A DNA stretch of 32,200 nt from an uncultured Lentisphaeria bacterium. GTDB lineage: Bacteria > Verrucomicrobiota > Lentisphaeria > Victivallales > UBA1829. The stretch lies in contig CASEFP010000168.1 in assembly GCA_949287225.1 (NCBI GenBank), positions 1-32,200 on the forward strand, written 5' to 3'. Every line of letters begins with the position of its first letter. The first letter of the stretch is position 1. This document shows, piece by piece, positions 23,594-31,964 of this stretch. The translations under genes and the position numbers were made by a program. The notes beneath the pieces are model-generated. The model saw only the letters and a program-made list of their open reading frames with translations, searched no databases and was not told where the DNA came from.

Positions 23594-24730
23594 ATGATCT
23601 CTTTCTTCAAGTTACGGCTTCAGGCACTGCGGAATCACATCCCCCCGACGGCGGCCGCCTTTTTCTGTTCGGAACTGTCTCCCGGACGCTGGGTGCGTCT
23701 GGTTCTGTTCAGTTTTGCAGGATTTCTCATTCTTTCCGCGCTGGTGACGATTGCCATTGATCCGTGCATGCGCTACAGCGTCCGCCTGGGACCCTCGCTC
23801 TATATCATGGACTATGAAACTATCCCCGGCGTCCTCCGGCAGAAACAGTATGATTCCGTCGTTATCGGCAGCAGCACCTCGCAGAATTTCAATCTGAAAG
23901 AATTCCGGACCCATCTGAAACTTTCCCCGGTCAAAGCCACGGCCTCCGGCTGCTACTGGGCTACCGGAAAACTTTTTTTCGATCTGGCGCGGGAAGCGCG
24001 CGGCACGGAACTGAAAACCGTGGTTCAAAGTCTGGAAATCCCCGCCTTCTTCCGTCTGCCGGACGAGCACAAGACAGAACTGCCGGATTTTCTATATAAG
24101 AAACCGGGAATTCTCGACTGCTGTTACTGGTGGAACTATGATTTATGGAATGAATACCTGAAAAACATTCGCCGGATTCTTTTCAAAACCACATCAACAT
24201 GGGCAGATTACCGCAATCCGGATCTGATGTTTGCCGGAGACTATCGTGCCGACCAGAGGAAGTTCGGCGTGGAGCGCCTGCGGAAGGAGTTCCGCAACAA
24301 CCGCTTCCGTCCGCAGGATTCCGTTGTGAGGGAGGAGAATTTCCCGATCAGTTTCCGGAAGAATATCCTTGATTCTGTCCGCGGCAATCCCGGGATCCGT
24401 TTCATTTTCTACTTTCCGCCATATTCCATTTTCTATCTGGCAACCGCCGCGGACACCGGACTGCTTCGTCCCGCCCTGAACGCACGGAAAGCCATCGCCG
24501 AACAGTTGCTTGCATACGGAAATGTGGAACTGTTCGACTTCCAGACAGACTTCGATGTGATAACAAATCCGGATTGTTACAAGGATCTGATCCACTTCAT
24601 TCCCGCAATCAACGACCGGATGGTCCGGAAAATGGGAAACGGAGAAAACCGGATTCACTCCGTCGCCGAAATGGAAAAAAACAACAGCGCGATTCTGGAT
24701 CATCTTAAAACTTCGCCTCCGGAAATCTGA
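23594..24730 (+). CDS. Membrane-anchored SGNH-like partner of the MBOAT protein
   Basis: A 378-residue protein with one transmembrane helix at about 34-55 (VRLVLFSFAGFLILSALVTIAI) after a basic N-terminus, so the body is periplasmic. SVVIGSSTSQNFN (90-100) is an SGNH block I with S94 as likely nucleophile. D331 and H334 in DCYKDLIHF fit the block V D-x2-H pair. This architecture and the position 13 bp after an MBOAT gene, with a strong GGAGG site, parallel DltB-DltD and AlgI-AlgJ/X pairs, where the SGNH protein completes transfer to the glycan. The acceptor is unknown. The middle part has an aromatic-rich insert (CCYWWNYDLWNEYL). Confidence 0.82.
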   Translation: MISFFKLRLQALRNHIPPTAAAFFCSELSPGRWVRLVLFSFAGFLILSALVTIAIDPCMRYSVRLGPSLYIMDYETIPGVLRQKQYDSVVIGSSTSQNFNLKEFRTHLKLSPVKATASGCYWATGKLFFDLAREARGTELKTVVQSLEIPAFFRLPDEHKTELPDFLYKKPGILDCCYWWNYDLWNEYLKNIRRILFKTTSTWADYRNPDLMFAGDYRADQRKFGVERLRKEFRNNRFRPQDSVVREENFPISFRKNILDSVRGNPGIRFIFYFPPYSIFYLATAADTGLLRPALNARKAIAEQLLAYGNVELFDFQTDFDVITNPDCYKDLIHFIPAINDRMVRKMGNGENRIHSVAEMEKNNSAILDHLKTSPPEI

Positions 24731-24916
24731 AGCGTCCCCTCCGTTATATGCCGCATTCCGTTATCATGTATTACCCTGTTTCAGATACCGGGATGTGGCA
24801 ACACCACCTGAAAAGAGTGTAGAACTCCTCCGAATCTGATTTCCCGTCTGTTGAAAGCATCTGATTCCTCTGCAGAGCATAAAAAAGTAAATTTTAATTT
24901 TTTTTGATTTGAGGTA

Positions 24917-24945
24917 TTGTTTTTTTCCAGGACATGGCATATAAT
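24917..24945 (+). promoter_or_regulatory. Promoter of the GntR-pseudopilin-glycosidase operon
   Basis: TTGTTT (24917-24922), 17-bp spacer, perfect TATAAT (24940-24945). Transcription would begin near 24952, downstream of the in-frame ATG at 24934, so translation should start at 24976. The GntR gene is first in the operon, so autoregulation at this promoter is plausible. Confidence 0.75.
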
Positions 24946-24975
24946 ATATACAGGCTATACAGGATAAGAAAAAAC

Positions 24976-26025
24976 ATGACAACAGTTCAGGAAAACCGCA
25001 GCAAATTCCGCCATGTGCTTGACGAGCTTGTGATGCAGATCTACAATGGGGCGCTGGAATCGGGGTCTCCGCTGTATTCCAGGCAGGAGTTGTGCCGGAA
25101 ATATGATCTCTCCCCGATGACGGCCCACCGGGTTCAGAGTGAACTGCAAAAACTCGGACTGCTGACCGCCCGCCCGGGACAGGGATTCATCATCCATGCC
25201 CCGCGTCTGATTGAACCGGAAGGATTTGCACCTCTCCGGCGGGTTGTCACCATCGGCGGACGCAACGCCATCGGCCCCGGAACGATCCACGGCGAGCGCA
25301 TCATGGCGGGGATTGCCGAAGAATGCGCACGGAACGGACTGGAGCATATCATTGAGTATGTAAACCTTCTTGAGAACCGGCAGGGGTTCATCAATACCCG
25401 GCGCCAGCTGAAAGCGGACGAAGGGCTTTCGCTTTTTCTCGGTCCGAGCCTGCTCCCTGAAGTAATTTCGCTTCTTCTTACTCCAAAATTACGTGTATCA
25501 CTCATCAATGAGTCCATGCCCGGACATATTTCGGTGCGCTGCGACATCCGGCATTGTGTAAAAACAATTCTTGATGCCTTTGTCAGCTGCAACTGCCGCA
25601 GAATCCTCCGGGCAAGCTATTTCTCGTCTTTCGCACCGACAATCAACGAAGCGGAATCCATTGAGTTTTTCGAGGAATTCTGCCGGGAATACGGGCTTGA
25701 TTTTCAAGTATGCACATCGGGCAATTATCACGATCTGATCCGCATCTGCAAGAATTGGCATGCGGATGCCGTATTTTTCATGGACGCCATTTCCGCAACC
25801 CGTTTTTTCCACCGCTGCAGGTCTGCTCTTTCCGTTTGTCCGACAATCGCCGCAGGCCCCAGCATTTTGTATCCGGAAATCCCGAAAGACTCGCGCATGA
25901 TAATTTATGAACCGGATCTGGAAGAAATGGGGCGGGCTTCGGTTCGTCAGCTTCTGGAATATAAAACACCGTTGCAGGCCGTGTGCAATGTACGCATATG
26001 CGGTCAGATAATAAAATTGAAATGA
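24976..26025 (+). CDS. GntR-type transcriptional regulator with LacI-like sensor half
   Basis: A 349-residue regulator. The winged helix-turn-helix is at about 8-75: LYSRQELCRKYDLSPMTAHRVQSEL is the recognition region and TARPGQGFIIHAP the wing. The C-terminal ~270 residues fit a LacI/periplasmic-binding-like effector domain (GIAEECARNGLEHIIEYV, LFLGPSLLPEVISLLL, DAVFFMDAISATRFFHRC, IIYEPDLEEMGRASVRQLLEY). The last is the typical terminal strand-helix of such sensors. The start at 24976 is set by the promoter and by AGGA about 10-12 nt upstream. It is followed after 24 bp by the pseudopilin-like gene and then two glycan enzymes, so it probably controls that operon in response to a sugar. Confidence 0.87.
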   Translation: MTTVQENRSKFRHVLDELVMQIYNGALESGSPLYSRQELCRKYDLSPMTAHRVQSELQKLGLLTARPGQGFIIHAPRLIEPEGFAPLRRVVTIGGRNAIGPGTIHGERIMAGIAEECARNGLEHIIEYVNLLENRQGFINTRRQLKADEGLSLFLGPSLLPEVISLLLTPKLRVSLINESMPGHISVRCDIRHCVKTILDAFVSCNCRRILRASYFSSFAPTINEAESIEFFEEFCREYGLDFQVCTSGNYHDLIRICKNWHADAVFFMDAISATRFFHRCRSALSVCPTIAAGPSILYPEIPKDSRMIIYEPDLEEMGRASVRQLLEYKTPLQAVCNVRICGQIIKLK

Positions 26026-26049
26026 AGCAAATAATAAGGAGGCAGGAGA

Positions 26050-26787
26050 ATGAGTTACAGGAAAAAATACCACCGGCCCATGCGAAAACTGCCAATACTC
26101 CGCGATGGAATACCGCCTGAAAGCACGGAGAAAGCGTTGAGAAATAGATTTACATTGATCGAACTCCTGATCGTTATAGCGATCATTGCGATTCTGGCAA
26201 GCATGCTTCTTCCAGCCCTGAACAACGCCCGGGAAAAAGCCAAGGAGACCTCCTGTGCCAGCCTGCAGAAACAGATCGGCATCCAACTGTTTCTGTATGC
26301 CTCCGACAACAAGGACTGGCTGCCGAAACAGTATTCGGCCAATTATCCCACGCGCTGGCAATCCAATGACGGAAAATCCGGTATCATTCTGCTGGTCACT
26401 GCGGGGTATGTCCGCCCCGGCAGCAACAATCAATGGTATGATAAGCTGAATTGTCCGGCGCGTCCCCACTCAATGATCAGGGCTGCCGGTCTGAGCGGCG
26501 TCTCCAGTTATTTCTGGTATCTGGGTGCACCGGACGGCACCACCGGCAACAGTCCCAACCGGCTGCCTCCGAGGGACAGGAAACAGGAATATCTGTTCGG
26601 TGACACCATGGGAACCTCCTTTGATTACGGCCTGTCCGCCCCCGGCGTTCCCGTCAACAACCACAGGAACAGCAGTAACTGGAGCAGGGTTGACGGCTCA
26701 GTTCGTAAAATCGAAAGAAAATCCCTGGTCGCGTACCGGAGAACCTCTTCCGGAAATCTCTGGGTTCCGGAAAACTGTCATTATTAA
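26050..26787 (+). CDS. Prepilin-type N-terminal cleavage/methylation protein with H-X9-DG motif
   Basis: A 245-residue type II pseudopilin-like protein. After a 33-residue basic leader comes [24 protein letters not shown] (split here as FTLIELL at 34-40 and its hydrophobic helix), with E38 as the +5 Glu. The -1 residue is Arg33, not the usual Gly. The globular part contains [11 protein letters not shown] and ends with H205, nine residues, then D215-G216, an exact H-X9-DG signature. Such proteins are abundant in Planctomycetota and Lentisphaerota, often in many copies; their role is unknown. AAGGAGG precedes the ATG. Its place between a sugar regulator and glycosidases suggests a surface or secretion role in glycan use. 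Confidence 0.9.
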   Translation: MSYRKKYHRPMRKLPILRDGIPPESTEKALRNRFTLIELLIVIAIIAILASMLLPALNNAREKAKETSCASLQKQIGIQLFLYASDNKDWLPKQYSANYPTRWQSNDGKSGIILLVTAGYVRPGSNNQWYDKLNCPARPHSMIRAAGLSGVSSYFWYLGAPDGTTGNSPNRLPPRDRKQEYLFGDTMGTSFDYGLSAPGVPVNNHRNSSNWSRVDGSVRKIERKSLVAYRRTSSGNLWVPENCHY

Positions 26788-26814
26788 TTTCCCACGGAGA
26801 AGGAGATTCTAAAT

Positions 26815-29526
26815 ATGCTGAAATATACGTCCTTAATTCTATTCTGCCTCATCACGGGAGCACAGCTCCACGGCTGGGATCTGGTGAAAAACGGCAAAAG
26901 CGAAGCGGTCATTGTCCTTCCTGCCGATGCGTGGCCGATGGAAGCTTACGCGGCTTCCGAATTGCAGTACATTATCAGAAAAGCATCCGGAGCGGATCTG
27001 CCGATCGTGCGTATCGGAGAAGTTCCTTCGGGAAAAAAGCAGGTTCTGCTGGGACGTGCGGCCAAAGCGGATTTGAAGGATCTGCCTTTGAGCGGTTTCC
27101 GCATAAAGACCACTCCGACCACCTTGCTTCTTGCCGGACGCGACACCCGCGGAAAAGTCGAACGCCTGCAAACCGCTGCAGGAACTCTCTACGCGGTTTA
27201 TCAATGGGCAGAGGACCACTTGAAAGTCCGCTGGCTGTGGGCAAGTGAACTCGGAGAGGAAATCCCTCCGCAGTCAACGGTCAGTTCCGGCAGTTACGAT
27301 CTGCGGGTGAAGCCCAAACTGCAATTTGCCAGTGCCCGCAAATTCGACTGGCGCTGGAACCGCCGTCTGCTGCGTGCCGATCTGTCGCGTTACATCCGGT
27401 TTGCAGGCTGTTCCAGTCAGGGTCATGCATTTATCGACTGGTACCGGCGATATGGCAAAACCCATCCCGACTATTTTGAGCAGGACAGCCGGGGACACCG
27501 CATCAGCGACCGTTACGCGGGAATGTGTGTCTCCAATCCGAAATTCCATCAGCAGATTGTAGACAACTGGCGGAACGCCAAGGCGCCGCATCTGGCGGTC
27601 AATGCCAAGGAAAACGATGCGCACGGCCGCTGCATGTGCGATACCTGCCGTTCCTGGGATGGCGAGGATCAACGCTGGCCGACCGTTTATTATTCCGGCT
27701 ATCGCAATGTCGGGGAACGTTATGCCCGCTTCTATAAAGCCGTATGGGAACTGGCATCCAAAATCAATCCGGATGTTCAAGTCGGCGGTTATGCCTACAT
27801 GAATTATGTTTACGCACCGCGCCATACCAGACTCAATAAAAACATCATCATCGGTTTTGTTGACGATCTGCCCTTTCCGCGGACTGCGGAATATCAGCGG
27901 AAGGTCAATGAAGAAATTGAAAACTGGGGAAAATCCGGCGCTTCCCTCTATCTGCGCCCCAACTTCTTCTTGAGCAGCTACGCCATGCCGGAGCTCTATT
28001 ATCATCAGTATGCTGAACAGTTCAAACTTGCCTGGAGCAACGGGATGCTGGGACTGGATGTGGACGGCCCCAACAACTCCTGGGCCACCATCGGTCCCAA
28101 TCTTTATGTCATGTCCCGCCTGGCGGTCGATCCGGAACAAGTAGTCGATCATCTGATGGCGGAATATTGCGAAGCATTCGGGAAAGCAGCGCCCGTCGTC
28201 AAACAGTATTTTGACTACTGGGAAAAATACACAATGGACAACGCCGCCGCTTTTAACCGGATTCATGAAACCGAATCGGTCCGCAAATGGTTCCTGTATG
28301 GATTCCATTATGCAACTCTGGCTCACCGCTTTTTCCCCGCCGGAGTGTTCGCTCCCGCAGAAAAACTGCTGGATGAGGCCGCCCGGCTCTGTGCTGGCGA
28401 TACAAAAGCGGAACAGCGTGTCCGCTTTCTGCTCCAGGGGTTGAAACACGCCAGACTCTGTTCTGAAACTTCCGCTCTGTTCGCCGATCCCGCAAGCAGC
28501 AATCAGGAACGCCAAAAGGCTCTGGCCCGAGTCAAGGCTTATCGGAAAACGTTGATGCCTGCGGTAGCAGATATTCCTTATTTCGAATCCCCGCGCAGAC
28601 TGGAAGGCGTCGCATGGACATTGCGGGATATTGATCTGAGCAATGCCGTTTCCCTCCCTGAAAAATGGCAGAGTATTTCGGATCCCGACATGAAGGGACG
28701 CGAGAGCGGCTACTTCCAACCCGATTTCCAGGATGATGGATGGATTCCGCGTTCCACCTGGATGTTCCTTGAAGATCAGGGAGTCAACGACTATCGTTTT
28801 GCCTGGTATCGCACTTCAGTGACAATTCCAGCAGACCGTAGAGGATGGCGAGTGCTCCTGCGCCTGGGCGCCATGGACGAATCCGGCTGGTGCTGGGTCA
28901 ACGGCAAACAGGTCGGAGAACTGCTGTTCAATGCCGCACTGGATCCTCACAGCTGGGAAAATCCTCAGGAATACGACATTACCGACACGGTCCGCTTCGG
29001 TTCCGGCAATCAGATCACAGTATTGGTGGAAAACCTGACCGGCAAGGGCGGGCTCTGGAAACCATCCTATATCCGCTTTGAACGTGCTGGAACCGGGGAG
29101 AAAATCATCCCGGAATTTCCGGTCAATCGCAGCTATCTCTCGAAAAGAACCGAAAACGGTAGTGTCATTTATAAAATGATCGGCCGTCCCGACCGGGGAA
29201 AAGCCAACGCATGGCAGACCTCGGTCGTTACCCTTCCGTTCAAAAATGTCGGCAAAGCACTTTTCCGCCTGAAAGCCAAGATCAGAACACAGCAGTTAGG
29301 CAATGGGGAATTCCTTGTGGCTGTCCGCCAGATCAATGCTTCGGGACAAACCATCACTTATAACGGGATCAGCCTGAAAAGGAATTGCCAATGGAAAGAT
29401 TTCAGCAAGGAAATCAGTATCCGGGAAAATGCCGTTAAAATCGCTCTTTTTCTGATCGGCATTCACCTTCCCGAAAACGCCGCCGCCGAAATCCGAGACA
29501 TTTCCATTGAACGTCTGAAAAACTGA
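26815..29526 (+). CDS. Secreted DUF4838 glycosidase-like protein with C-terminal jelly-roll domains
   Basis: A 903-residue exported protein. Residues 1-20 are a signal peptide (LKYTSLILFCLITGAQLHG). About 25-150 is an alpha-beta domain like the N-terminal domain of hexosaminidase-type enzymes (AYAASELQYIIRKASGADLPIV, TAAGTLYAVYQWAEDHL, RWLWASELGEEIP). The DUF4838 barrel follows, with its hallmark NAKENDAHGRCMCDTC (C273, C275, C278). About 620-760 is a galactose-binding-like jelly roll (WIPRSTWMFLEDQGVNDYRFAWYR, WCWVNGKQVGELL), and the last ~140 residues look like a carbohydrate-binding module (VSVIYKM..., RGKANAWQTSVVTLP type). AAGGAG precedes the ATG. It probably cleaves or binds an extracellular glycan. 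Confidence 0.88.
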   Translation: MLKYTSLILFCLITGAQLHGWDLVKNGKSEAVIVLPADAWPMEAYAASELQYIIRKASGADLPIVRIGEVPSGKKQVLLGRAAKADLKDLPLSGFRIKTTPTTLLLAGRDTRGKVERLQTAAGTLYAVYQWAEDHLKVRWLWASELGEEIPPQSTVSSGSYDLRVKPKLQFASARKFDWRWNRRLLRADLSRYIRFAGCSSQGHAFIDWYRRYGKTHPDYFEQDSRGHRISDRYAGMCVSNPKFHQQIVDNWRNAKAPHLAVNAKENDAHGRCMCDTCRSWDGEDQRWPTVYYSGYRNVGERYARFYKAVWELASKINPDVQVGGYAYMNYVYAPRHTRLNKNIIIGFVDDLPFPRTAEYQRKVNEEIENWGKSGASLYLRPNFFLSSYAMPELYYHQYAEQFKLAWSNGMLGLDVDGPNNSWATIGPNLYVMSRLAVDPEQVVDHLMAEYCEAFGKAAPVVKQYFDYWEKYTMDNAAAFNRIHETESVRKWFLYGFHYATLAHRFFPAGVFAPAEKLLDEAARLCAGDTKAEQRVRFLLQGLKHARLCSETSALFADPASSNQERQKALARVKAYRKTLMPAVADIPYFESPRRLEGVAWTLRDIDLSNAVSLPEKWQSISDPDMKGRESGYFQPDFQDDGWIPRSTWMFLEDQGVNDYRFAWYRTSVTIPADRRGWRVLLRLGAMDESGWCWVNGKQVGELLFNAALDPHSWENPQEYDITDTVRFGSGNQITVLVENLTGKGGLWKPSYIRFERAGTGEKIIPEFPVNRSYLSKRTENGSVIYKMIGRPDRGKANAWQTSVVTLPFKNVGKALFRLKAKIRTQQLGNGEFLVAVRQINASGQTITYNGISLKRNCQWKDFSKEISIRENAVKIALFLIGIHLPENAAAEIRDISIERLKN

Positions 29527-29613
29527 GATGAATTCATTTTCTTTATATGATTCGCAAAATCCGGAATACAGGCTTCTCCCGGGAAAACAGAAACCAGAAC
29601 GAAGGAAAACTTC

Positions 29614-31695
29614 ATGATGCAAAACAGAACAGGGCTGATCTATACATTCGACCCTTACGAGGATTATCCATGGAAAGATGCGCTGAAGGAGATGTATGCG
29701 GACGGAGTCAGAAATTTCTCTTTTCTGTATCCCCTGGTGCTGGCATGGCAGGAGGACGGGTCGTTCGATTTCCATGTTCTGGATGAATTGACCGACGAGA
29801 TCCTTTCTCTCACTGGCGATGTCCGGCTCCTCCCGAGGACCTTTCTGACAACTCCGGACTGGTGGGATGCGCGTTATGAAGAGGAGCTGCTGCGCTTTGA
29901 CGGTCCGCCTCCACGCGTGCTCAAATTCCACAGAGCCACCCAGAAACTCTGGAAATACGAGGATAAAATGTATCATGCCGTGCGCAATCCGTCGATCGCC
30001 TCGGAGATCTGGCGGCATGATGCCTCCCGCGCGCTGGAGGCATGCGCGGTACATCTTCTGGAACGTTACGGACTGTCGAAGATTCTGGGCATTCAGCTTG
30101 CCTACGGCACCTGCGGAGAGTGGGGACAGTTCGGCAGTTATACCAACGGGCAGTTCGCCAACGCCGATTTTTCCCGCCCGATGGTCACGGCATACCGGAA
30201 CTATCTCATGGAACGCTACGGCAACCGTGAGGAATTCCATACCATCATGCCGCCCTCGAAAGAGGAACGCATGCGGACGGAATACGGAATGCTCCGTTCA
30301 CCGCGATTTTACCAACGGCAGCTGGATTATTTCGTTTGTTATGCAAAAACACAGCTGGAAACGGTTCAATGTTTCGCCCGTGCGGTGAAACAAATCCATC
30401 CGGAACTGAAAACCGGCTCTTTCGGAACAGGTCTGATGCCTGTCGGCGTTTCAGCCTATCAGCTGCACCAGATTCCGTCTTCACTTCAGGGGCTCGGACT
30501 GGCGGAAATCCCGGAACTGGATTTCGTCTCCACACCGAACGGTTACTGGAACCGCGGACAGGGGATGTATTCACAGGCGCCCGAACGTTCCGTGAATCTC
30601 CGCAAGACATTTATCGCCGAATGCGATGTCCGGACGGCATACACGACGGACTGTTATTTCCCCGCATCCTCCAGTTCCCTTGATCAGTTTCTCTTTGAGA
30701 CCGGATACAATCTGACCACAGGTTCCGGCTGTTTCTGGCTCTATGATTTTGGAAAACACTGGTATCGGGATGATGACGTGCGCGCCACAGTCCGTCGTCT
30801 TGCACAGATCTGCGCATCGGAATCCGGGAAGATCCCGCAGGCGGAAATCGCACTTGTCATTGATCCAGGAAGTGTACCCTGCAGCGAGGGATCAACCGGA
30901 TATTACCGCAACTTTCTCGATTTTCTGACTCGCGAACTGCCTCGCGGCGGGGTGCCGTTCGACAGTATCGTACTGGATGATTTTTTTGCAACAGAGCCAT
31001 ATAAACTCTATATTTTCCGCGACAAGTTCCTGTGCGATCCGGAACAGGCCGTCCGGATCCGGCGTTTTCTTGAAAAGCATGGAGCATCGGCAATCTGGTT
31101 CGGCCCGGCCGGAGCGGTGAGCCCGGAGTCGGTTGATTTTGCCTCTTCGGAAATCCTGACAGGCTTTTCCATCAGAAGCGTGCCGGATGTCATTGCGCCG
31201 AATTATGTGACATTCCAGGATCATCCACTGCTGGAGAAACTGCCGCTGCCTTACAGCATGAGTCCCGTGGAAAACTGGAATACGGTGTATGCTCCGGTCT
31301 TGACGGGCAGCGGCGGAGAAGTACTCGGTCTTGTGGAATCCACCGGACTGCCGGGCTGCCTGCTGAGACGTTCCGAGGGAAGGTTTGATCTCTGGAGCGC
31401 TTTTCCTCTGCTTCCGGCAGAATTGCTCCGTTCGCTCTATTCGCTGATCGGGATTGTTCCCCGTGTGGAAGGTCCCGCGGTCTGTTATGGAGCCGGAGGC
31501 TGCTTTGTGCTGCGGGCGGATGAAGATGCGGAACTTCAGGTTCGGACAGCGAATGCTTCATTGACCAATCTTATCACTGGAGCGATCTGTCCGGCCTCTG
31601 ACGGCAAAGTGCGGATTCCTGTCGGCAGGGGGCAGACCCTGCTCCTGTGTGAATCCACTTCTTCCAGTGCGGCATGCAGCGGAACAGTGCTCTGA
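29614..31695 (+). CDS. GH42-like (clan GH-A) beta-glycosidase
   Basis: A 693-residue protein with no signal peptide, so cytoplasmic and expected to act on imported oligosaccharides. The first ~400 residues form a TIM barrel. AYGTCGEWGQFGSY with E169 fits the acid/base strand, and TFIAECDVRTAYTTD with E335 fits the nucleophile strand (E-x-D-x-R) of GH42-like enzymes. About 420-620 has the trimerisation-domain look of beta-galactosidases (IALVIDPGSVPCSEG, DSIVLDDFFATEPYKLYIFRD, GASAIWFGPAG). A small beta domain ends the protein. AAGGA lies 7 nt before the first of two adjacent ATGs. It follows the DUF4838 gene after 87 bp, probably last in the operon. The exact glycosidic bond is not readable. 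Confidence 0.82.
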   Translation: MMQNRTGLIYTFDPYEDYPWKDALKEMYADGVRNFSFLYPLVLAWQEDGSFDFHVLDELTDEILSLTGDVRLLPRTFLTTPDWWDARYEEELLRFDGPPPRVLKFHRATQKLWKYEDKMYHAVRNPSIASEIWRHDASRALEACAVHLLERYGLSKILGIQLAYGTCGEWGQFGSYTNGQFANADFSRPMVTAYRNYLMERYGNREEFHTIMPPSKEERMRTEYGMLRSPRFYQRQLDYFVCYAKTQLETVQCFARAVKQIHPELKTGSFGTGLMPVGVSAYQLHQIPSSLQGLGLAEIPELDFVSTPNGYWNRGQGMYSQAPERSVNLRKTFIAECDVRTAYTTDCYFPASSSSLDQFLFETGYNLTTGSGCFWLYDFGKHWYRDDDVRATVRRLAQICASESGKIPQAEIALVIDPGSVPCSEGSTGYYRNFLDFLTRELPRGGVPFDSIVLDDFFATEPYKLYIFRDKFLCDPEQAVRIRRFLEKHGASAIWFGPAGAVSPESVDFASSEILTGFSIRSVPDVIAPNYVTFQDHPLLEKLPLPYSMSPVENWNTVYAPVLTGSGGEVLGLVESTGLPGCLLRRSEGRFDLWSAFPLLPAELLRSLYSLIGIVPRVEGPAVCYGAGGCFVLRADEDAELQVRTANASLTNLITGAICPASDGKVRIPVGRGQTLLLCESTSSSAACSGTVL

Positions 31696-31796
31696 ATTTC
31701 CGGATTGTCAGACATGGAAAACAGAATCTATTTGAGGCAGTGCTGAGGTTCTGGTAATTTTATTAATTCTTTTCTGAAATAAAAACGAATGATTAC

Positions 31797-31824
31797 TTGA
31801 CAAATTCATAAAAGGTGATATTTT
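31797..31824 (+). promoter_or_regulatory. Promoter of tRNA-His
   Basis: Consensus TTGACA (31797-31802), 16-bp spacer, TATTTT (31819-31824), about 17 bp before the tRNA 5' end. Confidence 0.7.
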
Positions 31825-31841
31825 ATTGCCCTGAAACATAT

Positions 31842-31919
31842 GGTGGTTGTAGCTCAGTTGGTTAGAGCGCCTGGTTGTGGCCCAGGAGGTCGCGGGTTCA
31901 AGTCTCGTCATCCACCCCA
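31842..31919 (+). tRNA. tRNA-His (GTG anticodon)
   Basis: A cloverleaf can be drawn by eye. The acceptor strand begins GGTGG (31842 as the G-1 position typical of tRNA-His) and pairs with CCACC near the 3' end. The D arm is AGCTCAGTTGGTTAGAGC, the anticodon stem CCTGG/CCAGG (31870-31874 and 31882-31886), the anticodon GTG at 31877-31879, and the T loop TTCAAGT. CCA is encoded at 31917-31919. Two odd points: one T-T mismatch in the acceptor stem and two G-T pairs in the T stem. It has its own promoter and terminator. Confidence 0.95.
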
Positions 31920-31932
31920 TTACGATTTCTCC

Positions 31933-31964
31933 GTCCGAGTCAGACCTCTGATTCGGACTTTTTT
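31933..31964 (+). terminator. Terminator of tRNA-His
   Basis: GTCCGAGTCAG (31933-31943) pairs with CTGATTCGGAC (31948-31958), 11 bp with one G-T pair and a 4-nt loop, followed by six T. It starts 13 bp after the tRNA CCA end. Confidence 0.93.

Noticed and set aside
27274..28719. 481-codon open frame on the minus strand
   Set aside because: Antisense to the DUF4838 gene with its signal peptide and Cys motif; no motif of its own.
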